Origin: Roseobacter sp.
GTDB lineage: Bacteria > Pseudomonadota > Alphaproteobacteria > Rhodobacterales > Rhodobacteraceae
DNA length: 54,404 bases
NCBI GenBank assembly: GCA_018500125.2
Contig: JAHBAM020000008.1
Span: forward strand, 1-54,404
Direction of reading: 5' to 3'
The translations under genes and the position numbers were made by a program. The notes under the pieces were generated by a model. The model worked only from the letters and a program-made list of their open reading frames with translations. It made no database searches and was not told where the DNA came from. This document shows positions 18,005 to 27,195 of the stretch, piece after piece (positions within the stretch are counted from its first letter, which is position 1; every line of letters begins with the position of its first letter).

Positions 18005-19225
18005 ATGTCCGGGCCGTCTGTCAGCGTTGTGATTGTCAGCCACGGGCGGCCAGAGAGCCTTTTGTGGTGTCTTTCGGCGCTGGCGGGTGTGGAGTATCAG
18101 CCCTTTGAAATCGTGGTTGTCGCCGATCTGGCGGGCTGTGCTTATGTCGGCCAAAGCCCTTATGCGGGGCGCGTCAAGCTTGTGGCTTATGACGCGCCAA
18201 ACATCGCCGCCGCGCGCAACACTGGCGTGGCCGAGGCGGCTGGCGAGATCATTGCGTTTATTGATGATGATGCCGCCGCAGAGCCTTTGTGGCTCAAGCA
18301 TCTTGTGGCAGGGTTTGAGCTTGCGGACGTGATGTGCACCGGCGGATATGTGCGTGGGCGCAACGGGATATCCTATCAGTGGAGCGCGCGGCAAGTGGAC
18401 CGTGCCGGGCGCGCAAAGCCGCTGTTGGCGCAGGAGAAGCTGGCGCCGTTTGTCGCCGAACCTGAGGCTGGTTTTGCTGTAAAGACCGAGGGCACAAATA
18501 TGGCTGTGCGGCGTGATGTTCTGGTCGCGCTGGGCGGATTTGACGAGGCGTTTCACTTTTATCTGGACGAAACCGACCTCAACCTGCGGCTCGCCAGCGC
18601 GCATCACAAAACAGCGCTCTGCCCCAGCGCAGAGGTTCACCACGCCTATAAAGCCAGCACGCGGCGCAAGGCGGACAGGACTGTCACCGACCTGTTTGAT
18701 GTGGGGGCGAGCACCGTTGTTTTGCTGCGCAAATTCGGGCAACCGCTTGAGCCGCGCTGCTCTGAAATGCGCGCAGAGCAGGCCGAGCGGCTCGCCGGGC
18801 AGGTCGGGCGCGGACGTCTTGGCGCGGATGCGGCGGCGCAGGTTATGCAAAGCCTTGAGGCGGGCTTTGACGCGGGGCAGCGGCGGCGGCCCGAGCAATA
18901 TCCGGACAGGCTGCACCACCCTTCCGGCTTTCTGGCGTTTTTGCCGGACCGGCGCGGAAGTGTCACGCTCTCGGGGCGCTGGTGGCGGCGCGGAGCGCTG
19001 CGCAGGAAAGCCGCCGCTCTGGCCGCGCAAGGGGTGTCTGTTTCGCTTTATCTTTTCTCTTTGGATGCGCGGTTTCACCATGTGCGCTATGATGCGGCGG
19101 GCTACTGGGAGCAATCGGGCGGGCAGTTTGGACGCGCGGACCGCGACGCGCCCCTGCTTCAGCTGATGGGCTTTGGCAAACGCCTCAAGCAAGAGCAAAA
19201 CCGCGTAAAGCCAACACGCGGTTAA
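18005..19225 (+). CDS. Family 2 glycosyltransferase
   Basis: A 406-residue GT-A fold enzyme. The N-terminus VSVVIVSHGRPESLLWCL is the nucleotide-sugar-binding start of GT2 enzymes, followed by ARNTGVAEA, the metal-binding FIDDDAAAEP, and the acceptor-side GGFDEAFHFYLDETDLNLRL. The C-terminal 130 residues form an Arg-rich extension of unknown role. It starts one base after the cysQ stop, so the two genes are very likely coupled. Donor and acceptor cannot be told from sequence. Confidence 0.9.
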   Translation: MSGPSVSVVIVSHGRPESLLWCLSALAGVEYQPFEIVVVADLAGCAYVGQSPYAGRVKLVAYDAPNIAAARNTGVAEAAGEIIAFIDDDAAAEPLWLKHLVAGFELADVMCTGGYVRGRNGISYQWSARQVDRAGRAKPLLAQEKLAPFVAEPEAGFAVKTEGTNMAVRRDVLVALGGFDEAFHFYLDETDLNLRLASAHHKTALCPSAEVHHAYKASTRRKADRTVTDLFDVGASTVVLLRKFGQPLEPRCSEMRAEQAERLAGQVGRGRLGADAAAQVMQSLEAGFDAGQRRRPEQYPDRLHHPSGFLAFLPDRRGSVTLSGRWWRRGALRRKAAALAAQGVSVSLYLFSLDARFHHVRYDAAGYWEQSGGQFGRADRDAPLLQLMGFGKRLKQEQNRVKPTRG

Positions 19226-19380
19226 CGTGAAAATGTGAGCAAATGGGCCACAGTGAAGAAAATTCCCCGCCTTTGTCTCTTTTTTAGGATCTATAATATA
19301 CTCCAAGTGCACATTTCGTGTCATTGTTCGCACAATCCGGCGCACACCAAATGATGCGCCTTGTCAGTAAGAGGTCAGGC

Positions 19381-20277
19381 ATGAAGAAGAAAATCACCAA
19401 GGCAATTTTCCCTGTCGCGGGGCTTGGGACGCGGTTTTTACCTGCGACGAAATCTGTTCCCAAAGAGATCATGACATTGGTCGACAGACCTCTGATCCAA
19501 TATGCGATTGATGAAGCGCGGGCCGCGGGCATCAAGGAATTCATTTTTGTGACCTCGCGTGGCAAAGGCGCGCTTGAGGATTATTTTGACGAAGCGCCCC
19601 AGCTTGAGCAAACGCTGCGCAAGAAGGGCAAAACCGAGCTTCTGGATATCTTGCAATCGACCAATATGGAGAGCGGCGCGATTGCTTATATCCGCCAGCA
19701 CAAGGCGCTTGGGCTTGGTCATGCGGTCTGGTGTGCGCGGCGACTTATCTCCAACGAGCCTTTCGCTGTGATCCTGCCTGACGATGTTATTGCGGCTGAA
19801 AAGCCCTGCTTGCAGCAGATGGTAGAAGCCTATGAGGAAAATCCGGGGTGTATGGTTGCGGCGATGGAAGTGCCCCAATCCCAGACAAGCGCTTATGGTA
19901 TTCTGGATGTCGAGGACGATATGGGCGCGCGGGTGAGCGTGAAAGCTATGGTGGAAAAACCCGCCGCAGGCACCGCACCGTCCAACCTCGCTGTGATCGG
20001 GCGCTATATCCTGACCCCGGATGTTTTGCGCAATCTCAACAAAAAGAAATCGGGCGCTGGCGGAGAAATCCAGCTGACCGACGGGATTGCTGACGAAATC
20101 GAAGAAGGCCGCCCCGTCTATGGCTATCGCTTTCAGGGGCAACGGTTTGACTGCGGGTCAAAATCGGGGTTTCTTCAGGCGACCGTGTCTTTCGGGCTGG
20201 AACGGCCAGAGCTGCGCGACGATTTGATGGGGTATTTGCAGCACGTGGTAAACCACAGCCGAAAAGCAGCAGAATAA
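19381..20277 (+). CDS. galU: UTP-glucose-1-phosphate uridylyltransferase
   Basis: GalU makes UDP-glucose from UTP and glucose-1-phosphate. The 298-residue protein has the nucleotidyltransferase signature FPVAGLGTRFLPATKS near the N-terminus, followed by PKEIMTLVDRPLIQY, and GGEIQLTDGI in the sugar-binding region. The ATG at 19381 is chosen over upstream in-frame starts because GAGG lies 6 nt before it and the fold begins at once. A TATAAT at 19292-19297 in the preceding 155-nt spacer may be part of its own promoter, though no good -35 is seen. galE follows after 15 nt. Confidence 0.97.
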   Translation: MKKKITKAIFPVAGLGTRFLPATKSVPKEIMTLVDRPLIQYAIDEARAAGIKEFIFVTSRGKGALEDYFDEAPQLEQTLRKKGKTELLDILQSTNMESGAIAYIRQHKALGLGHAVWCARRLISNEPFAVILPDDVIAAEKPCLQQMVEAYEENPGCMVAAMEVPQSQTSAYGILDVEDDMGARVSVKAMVEKPAAGTAPSNLAVIGRYILTPDVLRNLNKKKSGAGGEIQLTDGIADEIEEGRPVYGYRFQGQRFDCGSKSGFLQATVSFGLERPELRDDLMGYLQHVVNHSRKAAE

Positions 20278-20292
20278 TAGCCGAGGTGCTCT

Positions 20293-21276
20293 TTGGATAA
20301 CATACTTGTCACAGGCGGCGCAGGCTATATCGGCTCGCACGCCTGCAAAGCTTTGAGAGCGGCGGGGTTTAACCCTGTCACATATGACAACCTCGTCACC
20401 GGGTGGGAAGATGCGGTAAAGTTTGGCCCGTTTGAGCGTGGCGACCTTTTGGATCGGGCCCGGCTTAATGAGGTCTTTGCGGCGTATCGGCCTGTGGCCG
20501 TGATGCATTTTGCAGCGTTGAGCCAAGTGGGCGAGAGTATGCAAGCGCCCGGAAAATACTGGCTCAACAATGCGGGCGGCTCTCTCACTCTGATCGAGGC
20601 GGCGGCGGCGGCCGGCTGTCAGCGGTTTGTCTTTAGCTCGACCTGCGCAACCTACGGGGATCAGGACAATGTTGTGCTTGACGAGCAGAGCGTGCAGCTC
20701 CCGATCAACGCTTATGGCGCGAGCAAACGTGCGATTGAGGATATGCTAAGCGACTTTGGCGCCAGCCACGGGATCGAGAGTGTGATCTTCAGATACTTCA
20801 ATGTCGCGGGGGCCGACCCCGAGGGCGAGATCGGGGAGTTTCACCAGCCCGAGACACATCTTATCCCGCTGATTCTGGATGCGATTGACGGCAAGCGCGC
20901 GGCGCTCACGATCTTTGGGACCGACTATGACACCCCCGATGGCACCTGCATTCGCGACTATGTTCATGTGTGCGATCTGGTGGATGCGCATATTCTGGGC
21001 CTCAACTGGCTTGTCGATGGCAAGGGCAGCCGCGCCTTCAACCTCGGCACAGGCGCGGGGTTTTCTGTTCGTGAGGTTATGGAGCGCGCCGCGATGGTGA
21101 CGGGCAAGCCCGTGCCGTGCAGCGAAGGGCCGCGCCGCGCGGGCGACTGCACCAAGCTTGTGTCTGGCTCAAAGCGCGCTGAAGACGAGCTTGGCTGGCG
21201 CCCGAAGCGCTCGACGCTTGAGCATATGGTGGCTGATGCCTGGCGCTGGCATCAGAGCGGACACTATGCAAAGTGA
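20293..21276 (+). CDS. galE: UDP-glucose 4-epimerase
   Basis: GalE interconverts UDP-glucose and UDP-galactose, supplying galactose donors for the cluster. The 327-residue short-chain dehydrogenase-type protein has the NAD-binding VTGGAGYIGSHACKAL at its N-terminus, FSSTCATYG with the catalytic Thr/Ser region, and the YGASK catalytic Tyr-Lys pair. The start is TTG at 20293 with GAGG 6 nt upstream. Its 3' end overlaps the next glycosyltransferase by 11 nt. Confidence 0.95.
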   Translation: MDNILVTGGAGYIGSHACKALRAAGFNPVTYDNLVTGWEDAVKFGPFERGDLLDRARLNEVFAAYRPVAVMHFAALSQVGESMQAPGKYWLNNAGGSLTLIEAAAAAGCQRFVFSSTCATYGDQDNVVLDEQSVQLPINAYGASKRAIEDMLSDFGASHGIESVIFRYFNVAGADPEGEIGEFHQPETHLIPLILDAIDGKRAALTIFGTDYDTPDGTCIRDYVHVCDLVDAHILGLNWLVDGKGSRAFNLGTGAGFSVREVMERAAMVTGKPVPCSEGPRRAGDCTKLVSGSKRAEDELGWRPKRSTLEHMVADAWRWHQSGHYAK

Positions 21277-22501
21277 CCCCCCCTCGGCACGGCTGTTGGA
21301 CCTGTCACGACTGTTGAGTCGCGCAGGGCGGGTTATGACGGGTGTTGACCGTGTGGAGCGCGCCTATCTCGGGGCGCTGATCGCCAGTGATGTGCCGGCC
21401 TACGGGCTGATCCGCACGCCCATCGGCTTTCTTCTTCTGGACGAGAGCGGGCTGAAAAAACTTTTGGCAAAGATTGACGGAGAGGTGCCTTGGGGGCCAG
21501 CGAGCCGCTTTGCAAAAGTGTTTTCAAAGCTGCCTGCCGAGCTGCAACGCGCCCTCACAGATGCGCGCAAGCTGGCTCTGGCGCGCTCTACACGACGCGG
21601 CTTGGGGCGGATGCTCAAGCGGCATTTGCCCGAGCGAACGGCCTATTTCAACACGGGCCACAGCAATCTGACCGACTATGTGACCGCGGGCGTAAAGGCG
21701 CTGCGCGGCAGCCGGATTGTTGTGTTTGTGCATGACACTATTCCGCTGGAGTTTCCGCATTTCCAGCGGGACGGCTCTGTGGAGCGCTTCAAGCTTTTCT
21801 TGGGGCGGGTCGCAGCCAAAGCCGACCTTGTGATCTATAATTCGCGCGCCACCCAGCAGGCCGCAGAGGCGCAGCTTGCCCATTACGGGCGGGTGCCAAA
21901 AGGCATGGTCGCGCATCTCGGAGTGGATATGACAGAGCCGGACAGGGCCGCGCTGCCCGAGGGGCTGCCGTTTGGGGGGCCGTATTTTCTCTGTGTCGGA
22001 ACCATCGAGCCGCGCAAGAACCATCTCTTGCTGATTGATGTCTGGGAACAGATGGAAAAGCAGACCCCGCCCCAAGACCTGCCACAGCTTTTGATCTGTG
22101 GGCAGAGGGGCTGGAAAAACGACGAATTTTTCTTTCGATTTGAAAACTCACGTCTCAAGGGGCGGTTTATCCATGAGGTTTCCAGGCTGAGCGACGGCGC
22201 GATTTCTGCGCTTCTTGAGGATGCGGCGGGTGTTGTTTTTCCCAGTCTTGCGGAAGGCTACGGTCTTCCTGCGCTGGAGGCGGCGGCGCGGGGTGTTCCT
22301 GTGATCTGCGCCGATCTGCCTGTTTATAAGGAAGTGCTCGGGGATATTCCCGTTTACGCAAGCGTGAATGACAGCTATCTTTGGATCAGAAGAGTATTGT
22401 CATTGGCTGAGAGCAAGCGGACAGGACAGAGGCCGAGCAGAGAAGCCTTCGCCCCGCCAACATGGGACGCGCATTTCAACCTCGTCTTAAGCGAGACATG
22501 A
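21266..22501 (+). CDS. Family 4-type (GT-B) glycosyltransferase
   Basis: 411 residues with the GT-B architecture. The C-terminal nucleotide-sugar domain shows FLCVGTIEPRKNHLLLIDVWE and the E-x7-E region GYGLPALEAAARGVPVICAD, both typical of GT4 retaining enzymes. The N-terminal domain includes GVDRVERAYL, seen in mannosyl- and related transferases. The ATG at 21266 lies inside the end of galE; the longer in-frame extension to 21158 only repeats galE sequence in another frame. Donor sugar unknown. Confidence 0.9.
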   Translation: MQSDPPSARLLDLSRLLSRAGRVMTGVDRVERAYLGALIASDVPAYGLIRTPIGFLLLDESGLKKLLAKIDGEVPWGPASRFAKVFSKLPAELQRALTDARKLALARSTRRGLGRMLKRHLPERTAYFNTGHSNLTDYVTAGVKALRGSRIVVFVHDTIPLEFPHFQRDGSVERFKLFLGRVAAKADLVIYNSRATQQAAEAQLAHYGRVPKGMVAHLGVDMTEPDRAALPEGLPFGGPYFLCVGTIEPRKNHLLLIDVWEQMEKQTPPQDLPQLLICGQRGWKNDEFFFRFENSRLKGRFIHEVSRLSDGAISALLEDAAGVVFPSLAEGYGLPALEAAARGVPVICADLPVYKEVLGDIPVYASVNDSYLWIRRVLSLAESKRTGQRPSREAFAPPTWDAHFNLVLSET

Positions 22502-22547
22502 AAGAGTGATCCCGCGTTCGTTTTTAACCAGTGAGGTGAGGTAGCAG

Positions 22548-23558
22548 TTGGGCTTGATCCAGTCATATCGCTTAAGGTTGCAGCGTCGTCGCTGGCGGAT
22601 TCGTGCGTTTCGCAAGCGCCGCGAGCTGAGGGCTATGTCAGACCATAGTGCGCTGGTGAAGCCTGACGATATTCTCTGCTTCACCACCATGCGCAACGAG
22701 AAAATCCGTCTGCCCTATTTTCTCAAATATTATCGCGACCAAGGCGTTGATCACTTCTTTATTGTGGACAATGACAGCGGCGATGGCTCGCTTGAATACC
22801 TGATGGAGCAGCCAGACGTTTCGGTCTGGCATACAAACAAGAGCTATAAGCGCGCCCGCTTTGGCGTGGACTGGCTCAACTGGTTGCAGATGAAATATGC
22901 CCACGGGCATTGGGCGCTTGTTGTCGATCCTGACGAGTTTCTGATCTATCCGTTCTGTGACACGCGGCCCATCCGGGCGCTGACCGACTGGCTGGATGCC
23001 AGCTCGATCAAGAGCTTTAGCGCCATGCTTTTGGATATGTATCCAAAGGGGCGGATTGATGCGCAGCCTTACCGCGAAGGGCAGAACCCGCTTGAGATCA
23101 CCAGCTGGTTTGACGCTGGCAATTATATGATCAACAAGAACAAGACCTTCGGAAACCTGTGGATACAGGGTGGGCCACGGGCGCGGAGCTTTTTCAAGGA
23201 CAAGCCCGAGAAAGCACCGGCGCTCAACAAGATCCCGCTGGTGAAGTGGGACCGGAAATATACCTATGTCAGCTCGACCCATATGCTGCTGCCGCGCGGC
23301 TTGAACCTTGTTTATGACGAGTGGGGCGGTGAGAAGGCCAGCGGCGTTCTGCTGCACACGAAATTTCTCGACACTTTTACCCAAAAGGCCGCAGAGGAGC
23401 TTGAGCGGCGCCAGCATTATTCTGCGAGCGTGGAATACCGCGCCTATGCCGAAAGCCTCAAGGACAACCCCGACCTGTGGTGTAAATGGAGCGAAAAATA
23501 CATCAACTGGCGTCAGCTTGAAATTCTCGGTCTCATGTCAAAAGGCAACTGGGCGTGA
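22548..23558 (+). CDS. Glycosyltransferase, GT2/GT92-like with DPDEF metal motif
   Basis: 336 residues. After a basic N-terminus (many Arg up to residue 30) comes a compact GT-A-like domain: CFTTMRNEKIRLPYFLKYY, FFIVDNDSGDGS, and the DXD-type VVDPDEFLIYPF. This pattern is shared by the glycosyltransferase-2-like family that includes eukaryotic GT92-type enzymes. The start is TTG at 22548 behind a strong GGTGAGG with a 6-nt spacer. Its stop overlaps the start of the next gene (GTGA). Its place between GT4 and the GT14-like gene supports a role in the same glycan. Confidence 0.85.
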   Translation: MGLIQSYRLRLQRRRWRIRAFRKRRELRAMSDHSALVKPDDILCFTTMRNEKIRLPYFLKYYRDQGVDHFFIVDNDSGDGSLEYLMEQPDVSVWHTNKSYKRARFGVDWLNWLQMKYAHGHWALVVDPDEFLIYPFCDTRPIRALTDWLDASSIKSFSAMLLDMYPKGRIDAQPYREGQNPLEITSWFDAGNYMINKNKTFGNLWIQGGPRARSFFKDKPEKAPALNKIPLVKWDRKYTYVSSTHMLLPRGLNLVYDEWGGEKASGVLLHTKFLDTFTQKAAEELERRQHYSASVEYRAYAESLKDNPDLWCKWSEKYINWRQLEILGLMSKGNWA

Positions 23559-25258
23559 GCGGCGTTGGCATCATCATGCTTGTGCACACCGCCTTTGAGC
23601 GGGCTGAGCAGGTTGCGCGGCATTGGAACGCTGCGGGCTGCCCTGTGGTGATCCATGTGGATGAAGCCGTATCGCGCAAGGCATTTGCCAGCTTCAAAAC
23701 AAAGCTGTCAGACCTTACAGACATCCGCTTTTCCAGCCGTCATCGCTGTGAATGGGGCTCCTGGGGGATTGTCGCGGCGACGCAGGAGGCCAGCGAGCTT
23801 ATGCTCGGGCGCTTCCCCGAGGTGCGGCACGTCTACCTTGCCAGCGGCTCCTGTCTGCCGTTGCGCCCGGTGGAGGAGCTGATTGACTATCTGGCCGAGC
23901 GGCCCAACACCGACTTTATCGAAAGCGCCACGACCGCCGATGTTCCCTGGACTGTGGGCGGGCTGGACGAAGAGCGCTTTACCCTGCGGTTTCCGTTTAG
24001 CTGGAAGCGCCACCGTATCTTGTTTGACGGCTATGTTGCGCTTCAGCGCCGGCTTCGTTTCAGCCGCAAGATGCCCAACGGGCTTACGCCGCATATGGGC
24101 AGCCAGTGGTGGTGTCTGACGCGACAGACGCTTTCGGGCATTCTGGAAGATCCTGACCGCAAGCTCTATGACCGCTATTTCAAGCGGGTCTGGATTCCTG
24201 ATGAGAGCTATTTTCAGACCCTCGCCCGCCAGCGCAGCCAGAAAATCGAGAGCCGGTCCTTGACGCTTTCGAAATTCGATTTTCAGGGCAAACCACATAT
24301 TTTCTATGATGATCATTTGCAGCTTTTGCGCCGCTCGGATTGTTTTGTGGCGCGCAAGATATGGCCCCATGCGAACCGGCTATATGAAGTGTTTCTGGCT
24401 GCAAAAGACAGCCCGGCAAGCCGCACAGAGCCAAACCCCGGCAAGATTGACCGGATCTTTGCCAAGGCAGTCGACAGGCGCACCCGCGGCAGGCCCGGGC
24501 TATATATGCAGAGCCGCTTTCCCAATCATGGCTGGGAAAACGGAACAACCTCGGGGCAGTATTCTGTGCTACAGGGCTTTGCCGACCTGTTTGAGGCGTT
24601 CGAGCCGTGGTTTGCCAAGGCCACGGGTGCGCGCGTCCACGGGCACCTCTTTGCACCGGATAAGGCGCATTATGCCGGTGCGCAGGGGGTCATCAACGGC
24701 GCGCTGAGCGACAGCGCCTCTGTGCGCGACTACAACCCGCGGGCCTTTCTCACCAGCCTGATCTGGAACACGCGCGGCGAGCGGCAATGCTTCCAGTTTG
24801 GCCCTGCCGACAATCAGGACCTCACCTGGACCATGGCGGGCGACCCGAATGCACAGATTTCTGTGATCAGCGGGGCATGGGCTGTGCCGCTCTTTCGCTC
24901 AAACAAGAACTTTGGTGAACTGCGTGCAGAGGCCGCAGAGTTGCAAAAAATCGAGAGCGAGTTTTTGAATGTGCTGCGCTCGCCACACTCCAAAGCGCGC
25001 ATCCGTATCTGGACCATGGCCGACTTTATCGAAAACCCGATGGAGCATTTGCAAACCATCCTTGACGAAATCGGCTTTAAATCCTTGCGGCGTTTGACCG
25101 AGGCGCCAAAGATGAACGATCTGACAGGCTTTGGGCAGTTTTTGCAAAACCTCAAGAATCAGGGAATGCACCCCTATCTGATGGGTGATTTTCCTGTGGT
25201 GGGAAGCCCTGTCGGGCTTCAGCATCCAACCCCGAAACCCTATTTGGTAAAAAAGTAG
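23555..25258 (+). CDS. GT14-like (core-2/I-branching type) glycosyltransferase with a C-terminal domain of unknown function
   Basis: 567 residues in two parts. Residues 1-260 resemble the Branch domain of beta-1,6-N-acetylglucosaminyl- and xylosyltransferases: IIMLVHTAFERAEQ, VVIHVDEAV, the conserved HVYLASGSCLPLRP and GSQWWCLTR, and PDESYFQT with the putative catalytic acidic residue. Residues about 300-567 form a second domain (opening RGRPGLYMQSRFPNHGW) that I recall as DUF5927, found attached to such enzymes in roseobacters. The GTG at 23555 overlaps the previous stop. Its C-terminal half has weak sulfotransferase-like flavour (see findings). Confidence 0.85.
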   Translation: MSGVGIIMLVHTAFERAEQVARHWNAAGCPVVIHVDEAVSRKAFASFKTKLSDLTDIRFSSRHRCEWGSWGIVAATQEASELMLGRFPEVRHVYLASGSCLPLRPVEELIDYLAERPNTDFIESATTADVPWTVGGLDEERFTLRFPFSWKRHRILFDGYVALQRRLRFSRKMPNGLTPHMGSQWWCLTRQTLSGILEDPDRKLYDRYFKRVWIPDESYFQTLARQRSQKIESRSLTLSKFDFQGKPHIFYDDHLQLLRRSDCFVARKIWPHANRLYEVFLAAKDSPASRTEPNPGKIDRIFAKAVDRRTRGRPGLYMQSRFPNHGWENGTTSGQYSVLQGFADLFEAFEPWFAKATGARVHGHLFAPDKAHYAGAQGVINGALSDSASVRDYNPRAFLTSLIWNTRGERQCFQFGPADNQDLTWTMAGDPNAQISVISGAWAVPLFRSNKNFGELRAEAAELQKIESEFLNVLRSPHSKARIRIWTMADFIENPMEHLQTILDEIGFKSLRRLTEAPKMNDLTGFGQFLQNLKNQGMHPYLMGDFPVVGSPVGLQHPTPKPYLVKK

Positions 25259-25262
25259 TCCT

Positions 25263-26687
25263 ATGAGCACACGGTTTGATTATTTTGTTGTTTTTGCCGA
25301 GATGCGCACAGGCTCGAACTTTCTTGAGGCCAATATCAACAGCTTTCCGGCACTGCACTGTCTGGGCGAGGCGTTTAACCCGCATTTTATCGGATACCCC
25401 AATCGCGAGGACTGTCTTGGCGTGAGCGAAGAGGCGCGCAATCACGACCCTCTGGTGCTGATCGAGGCGGTGAAGGCGGCGCAGGGGCTGGCGGGCTTTC
25501 GCTTCTTTCATGACCACGAACCGCGTGTGCTTGAGACCGTCTTGACCGATCCGCGCTGTGCCAAGATTATTCTCACGCGCAACCCGGTGGAAAGCTATGT
25601 CAGCTGGAAAATCGCGCAGGAGACAGGGCAGTGGAAACTGACCAATGTTGCAAAGCGCAAAGACGCCAAGGCGGTTTTTGATGCCGAGGAATTTGGCACA
25701 CATCTTGAGGCGCTTCAGGCGTTTCAGCTGCGGCTTATGAAGGCGCTTCAGACCACGGGGCAAACCGCGTTTTATGTGGCCTATGAAGACTTGCAGGATG
25801 TCGACGTGATGAACGGTCTGGCCGCTTATCTGGAGCAGGATGACAGGCTTGAGCGACTTGACCGCAACTTGAAGCGCCAGAACCCCGAGCCGCTTTCCGA
25901 GAAAGTCGAGAATTTTGAGGAGATGGAGGCCGCGCTTGCCAAAACAGACCATTTCGGACTTGGACGGACCCCGAATTTTGAAGCGCGGCGCGGCGCGGCT
26001 GTGCCGAGCTATGTGGCCTGCGCAAAGACGCCGCTTTTGTTTTTGCCAGTGCGCTCGGCGCCCGAAGACGAGATATTGAGCTGGATGGCCGCGCCTGACG
26101 GCGTGACGGAGGACAGGCTTCAGAGCGGCTTTAGCCAGAAAACCCTGCGCCACTGGATGCGCGCCAACACAGGCCACCGCAGTTTTTGTGTGGTGCGCCA
26201 CCCGGCCCTGCGCGCGCATCGTGCCTTTTGTGAGCGGATCTTGAACAAAGGGCCGAAATGTTACCCCGAAATCAGGCGCACGCTGCGGCGGGTGCACAAG
26301 CTGCCGATTCCGAAAGAGGCGCCAGACGCGGGCTGGAGCCTTGCCGACCACCGCGCCGCCTTTTGTGCGTTTCTGGAGTTTGTCAAAGCGAACCTCTCTG
26401 ACCAGACCGCCGTGCGCGCTGATGCGGCTTGGGGCAGTCAGGCGGGCATATTGCAGGGCATGGGAAACTTTGCGCTGCCCGACTTTGTGCTTCGGGAGGA
26501 CGAGCTTGAGGCCTATCTGCCTGCTGTTGCCTTGCAAGTGGGTGTGATGCATGAGGCCACAGCGCCCGCGCCTGCGCCAGACACGCCCTATTGCCTCGAC
26601 CAGATTTATGACGACGACATCGAGGCGCGCGTGGCCGAGACCTACCAGCGCGACTATTTGGTTTTTGGCTTTGGGCGCTGGCGCTAG
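25263..26687 (+). CDS. Sulfotransferase-like protein with two tandem sulfotransferase-like halves
   Basis: 474 residues. The N-terminal half has a PAPS 5'-phosphosulfate loop-like motif, FAEMRTGSNFLEANIN (about 11-26), and a 3'-phosphate-binding-like segment ILTRNPVESYVSWKIA (about 103-118) with the usual Arg and Ser, as in Stf0/NodH-type sulfotransferases. The C-terminal half (about 255-474) appears to repeat the fold in degenerate form: LLFLPVRSAPEDEILSWM then SFCVVRHPALRAHRAFCERI. It follows the GT14-like gene by 4 nt. With cysQ opening the cluster, a PAPS-dependent role in sulfating the glycan is a reasonable inference. Confidence 0.78.
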   Translation: MSTRFDYFVVFAEMRTGSNFLEANINSFPALHCLGEAFNPHFIGYPNREDCLGVSEEARNHDPLVLIEAVKAAQGLAGFRFFHDHEPRVLETVLTDPRCAKIILTRNPVESYVSWKIAQETGQWKLTNVAKRKDAKAVFDAEEFGTHLEALQAFQLRLMKALQTTGQTAFYVAYEDLQDVDVMNGLAAYLEQDDRLERLDRNLKRQNPEPLSEKVENFEEMEAALAKTDHFGLGRTPNFEARRGAAVPSYVACAKTPLLFLPVRSAPEDEILSWMAAPDGVTEDRLQSGFSQKTLRHWMRANTGHRSFCVVRHPALRAHRAFCERILNKGPKCYPEIRRTLRRVHKLPIPKEAPDAGWSLADHRAAFCAFLEFVKANLSDQTAVRADAAWGSQAGILQGMGNFALPDFVLREDELEAYLPAVALQVGVMHEATAPAPAPDTPYCLDQIYDDDIEARVAETYQRDYLVFGFGRWR

Positions 26688-26690
26688 GGC

Positions 26691-27155
26691 TTAAGCGACC
26701 TGCTTGCTCACATCTTCGGTGATGATTGTGTAGAGCGTGCTGGCGTTCTTGTTGGAGCGGAGCTTGCCGCAGCGGGCAGCATCGCGCAACGCACGCGAGA
26801 CTTTGGCCAGTGCCTTGAGATGTTCTACGCCGGCATCACTTGGCGCAAAGAGCGCAAAGGCCAAATCGACCGGGAGCTTGTCAACTGCGTCAAAATCAAT
26901 CGGCTTTTCAAGCAACACAAAGACGCCAACCACTTTTTCTAGCCCGTCCACATGGGCGTGGGGCAATGCAACGCCATTGCCAACACCTGTAGGGCCAAGG
27001 CTTTCGCGCTCTTGAAGTGCGCGCACAGCAACGACAGGGTCTATCCCGTAAACAGCGCCGGCGGTTTCGCCCAGCTCTTGCAACAGGCGCTTTTTGCTCG
27101 AGGCAGAGGATAACACCCTGACTGCCTCGGGCTTTAGTAAAGAGGACATTTGCAT
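26691..27155 (-). CDS. ptsN: PTS IIA-like nitrogen regulatory protein
   Basis: PtsN (EIIA-Ntr) is a phospho-accepting regulator of the nitrogen PTS, which in proteobacteria adjusts potassium and carbon/nitrogen responses rather than transporting sugar. The 154-residue protein has the phosphorylation motif GNGVALPHAHVD with H66 as the expected phosphorylated histidine. It follows hpf, as is common, although rpoN, another frequent neighbour, is absent. It ends 3 nt from the sulfotransferase gene on the opposite strand. Confidence 0.95.
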   Translation of the reverse strand: MQMSSLLKPEAVRVLSSASSKKRLLQELGETAGAVYGIDPVVAVRALQERESLGPTGVGNGVALPHAHVDGLEKVVGVFVLLEKPIDFDAVDKLPVDLAFALFAPSDAGVEHLKALAKVSRALRDAARCGKLRSNKNASTLYTIITEDVSKQVA

Positions 27156-27195
27156 CGTTCGTCTACTGCTCCACAGACGCGACCGACTGCGCCTG

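Noticed and set aside
19300-19320. Single GTGCAC upstream of galU
   Set aside because: Only one palindrome, without the G-run, TGATATG leader or 11-bp repeats, so it is not counted as a third copy of the element.
17963-19345. 460-codon open frame antisense to the GT2 gene
   Set aside because: Arg/Pro/His-rich composition typical of a shadow frame; the sense strand encodes a clear glycosyltransferase.
25152-26552. 466-codon open frame antisense to the sulfotransferase-like gene
   Set aside because: No domain, skewed composition, and the sense frame has motifs and fits the operon.
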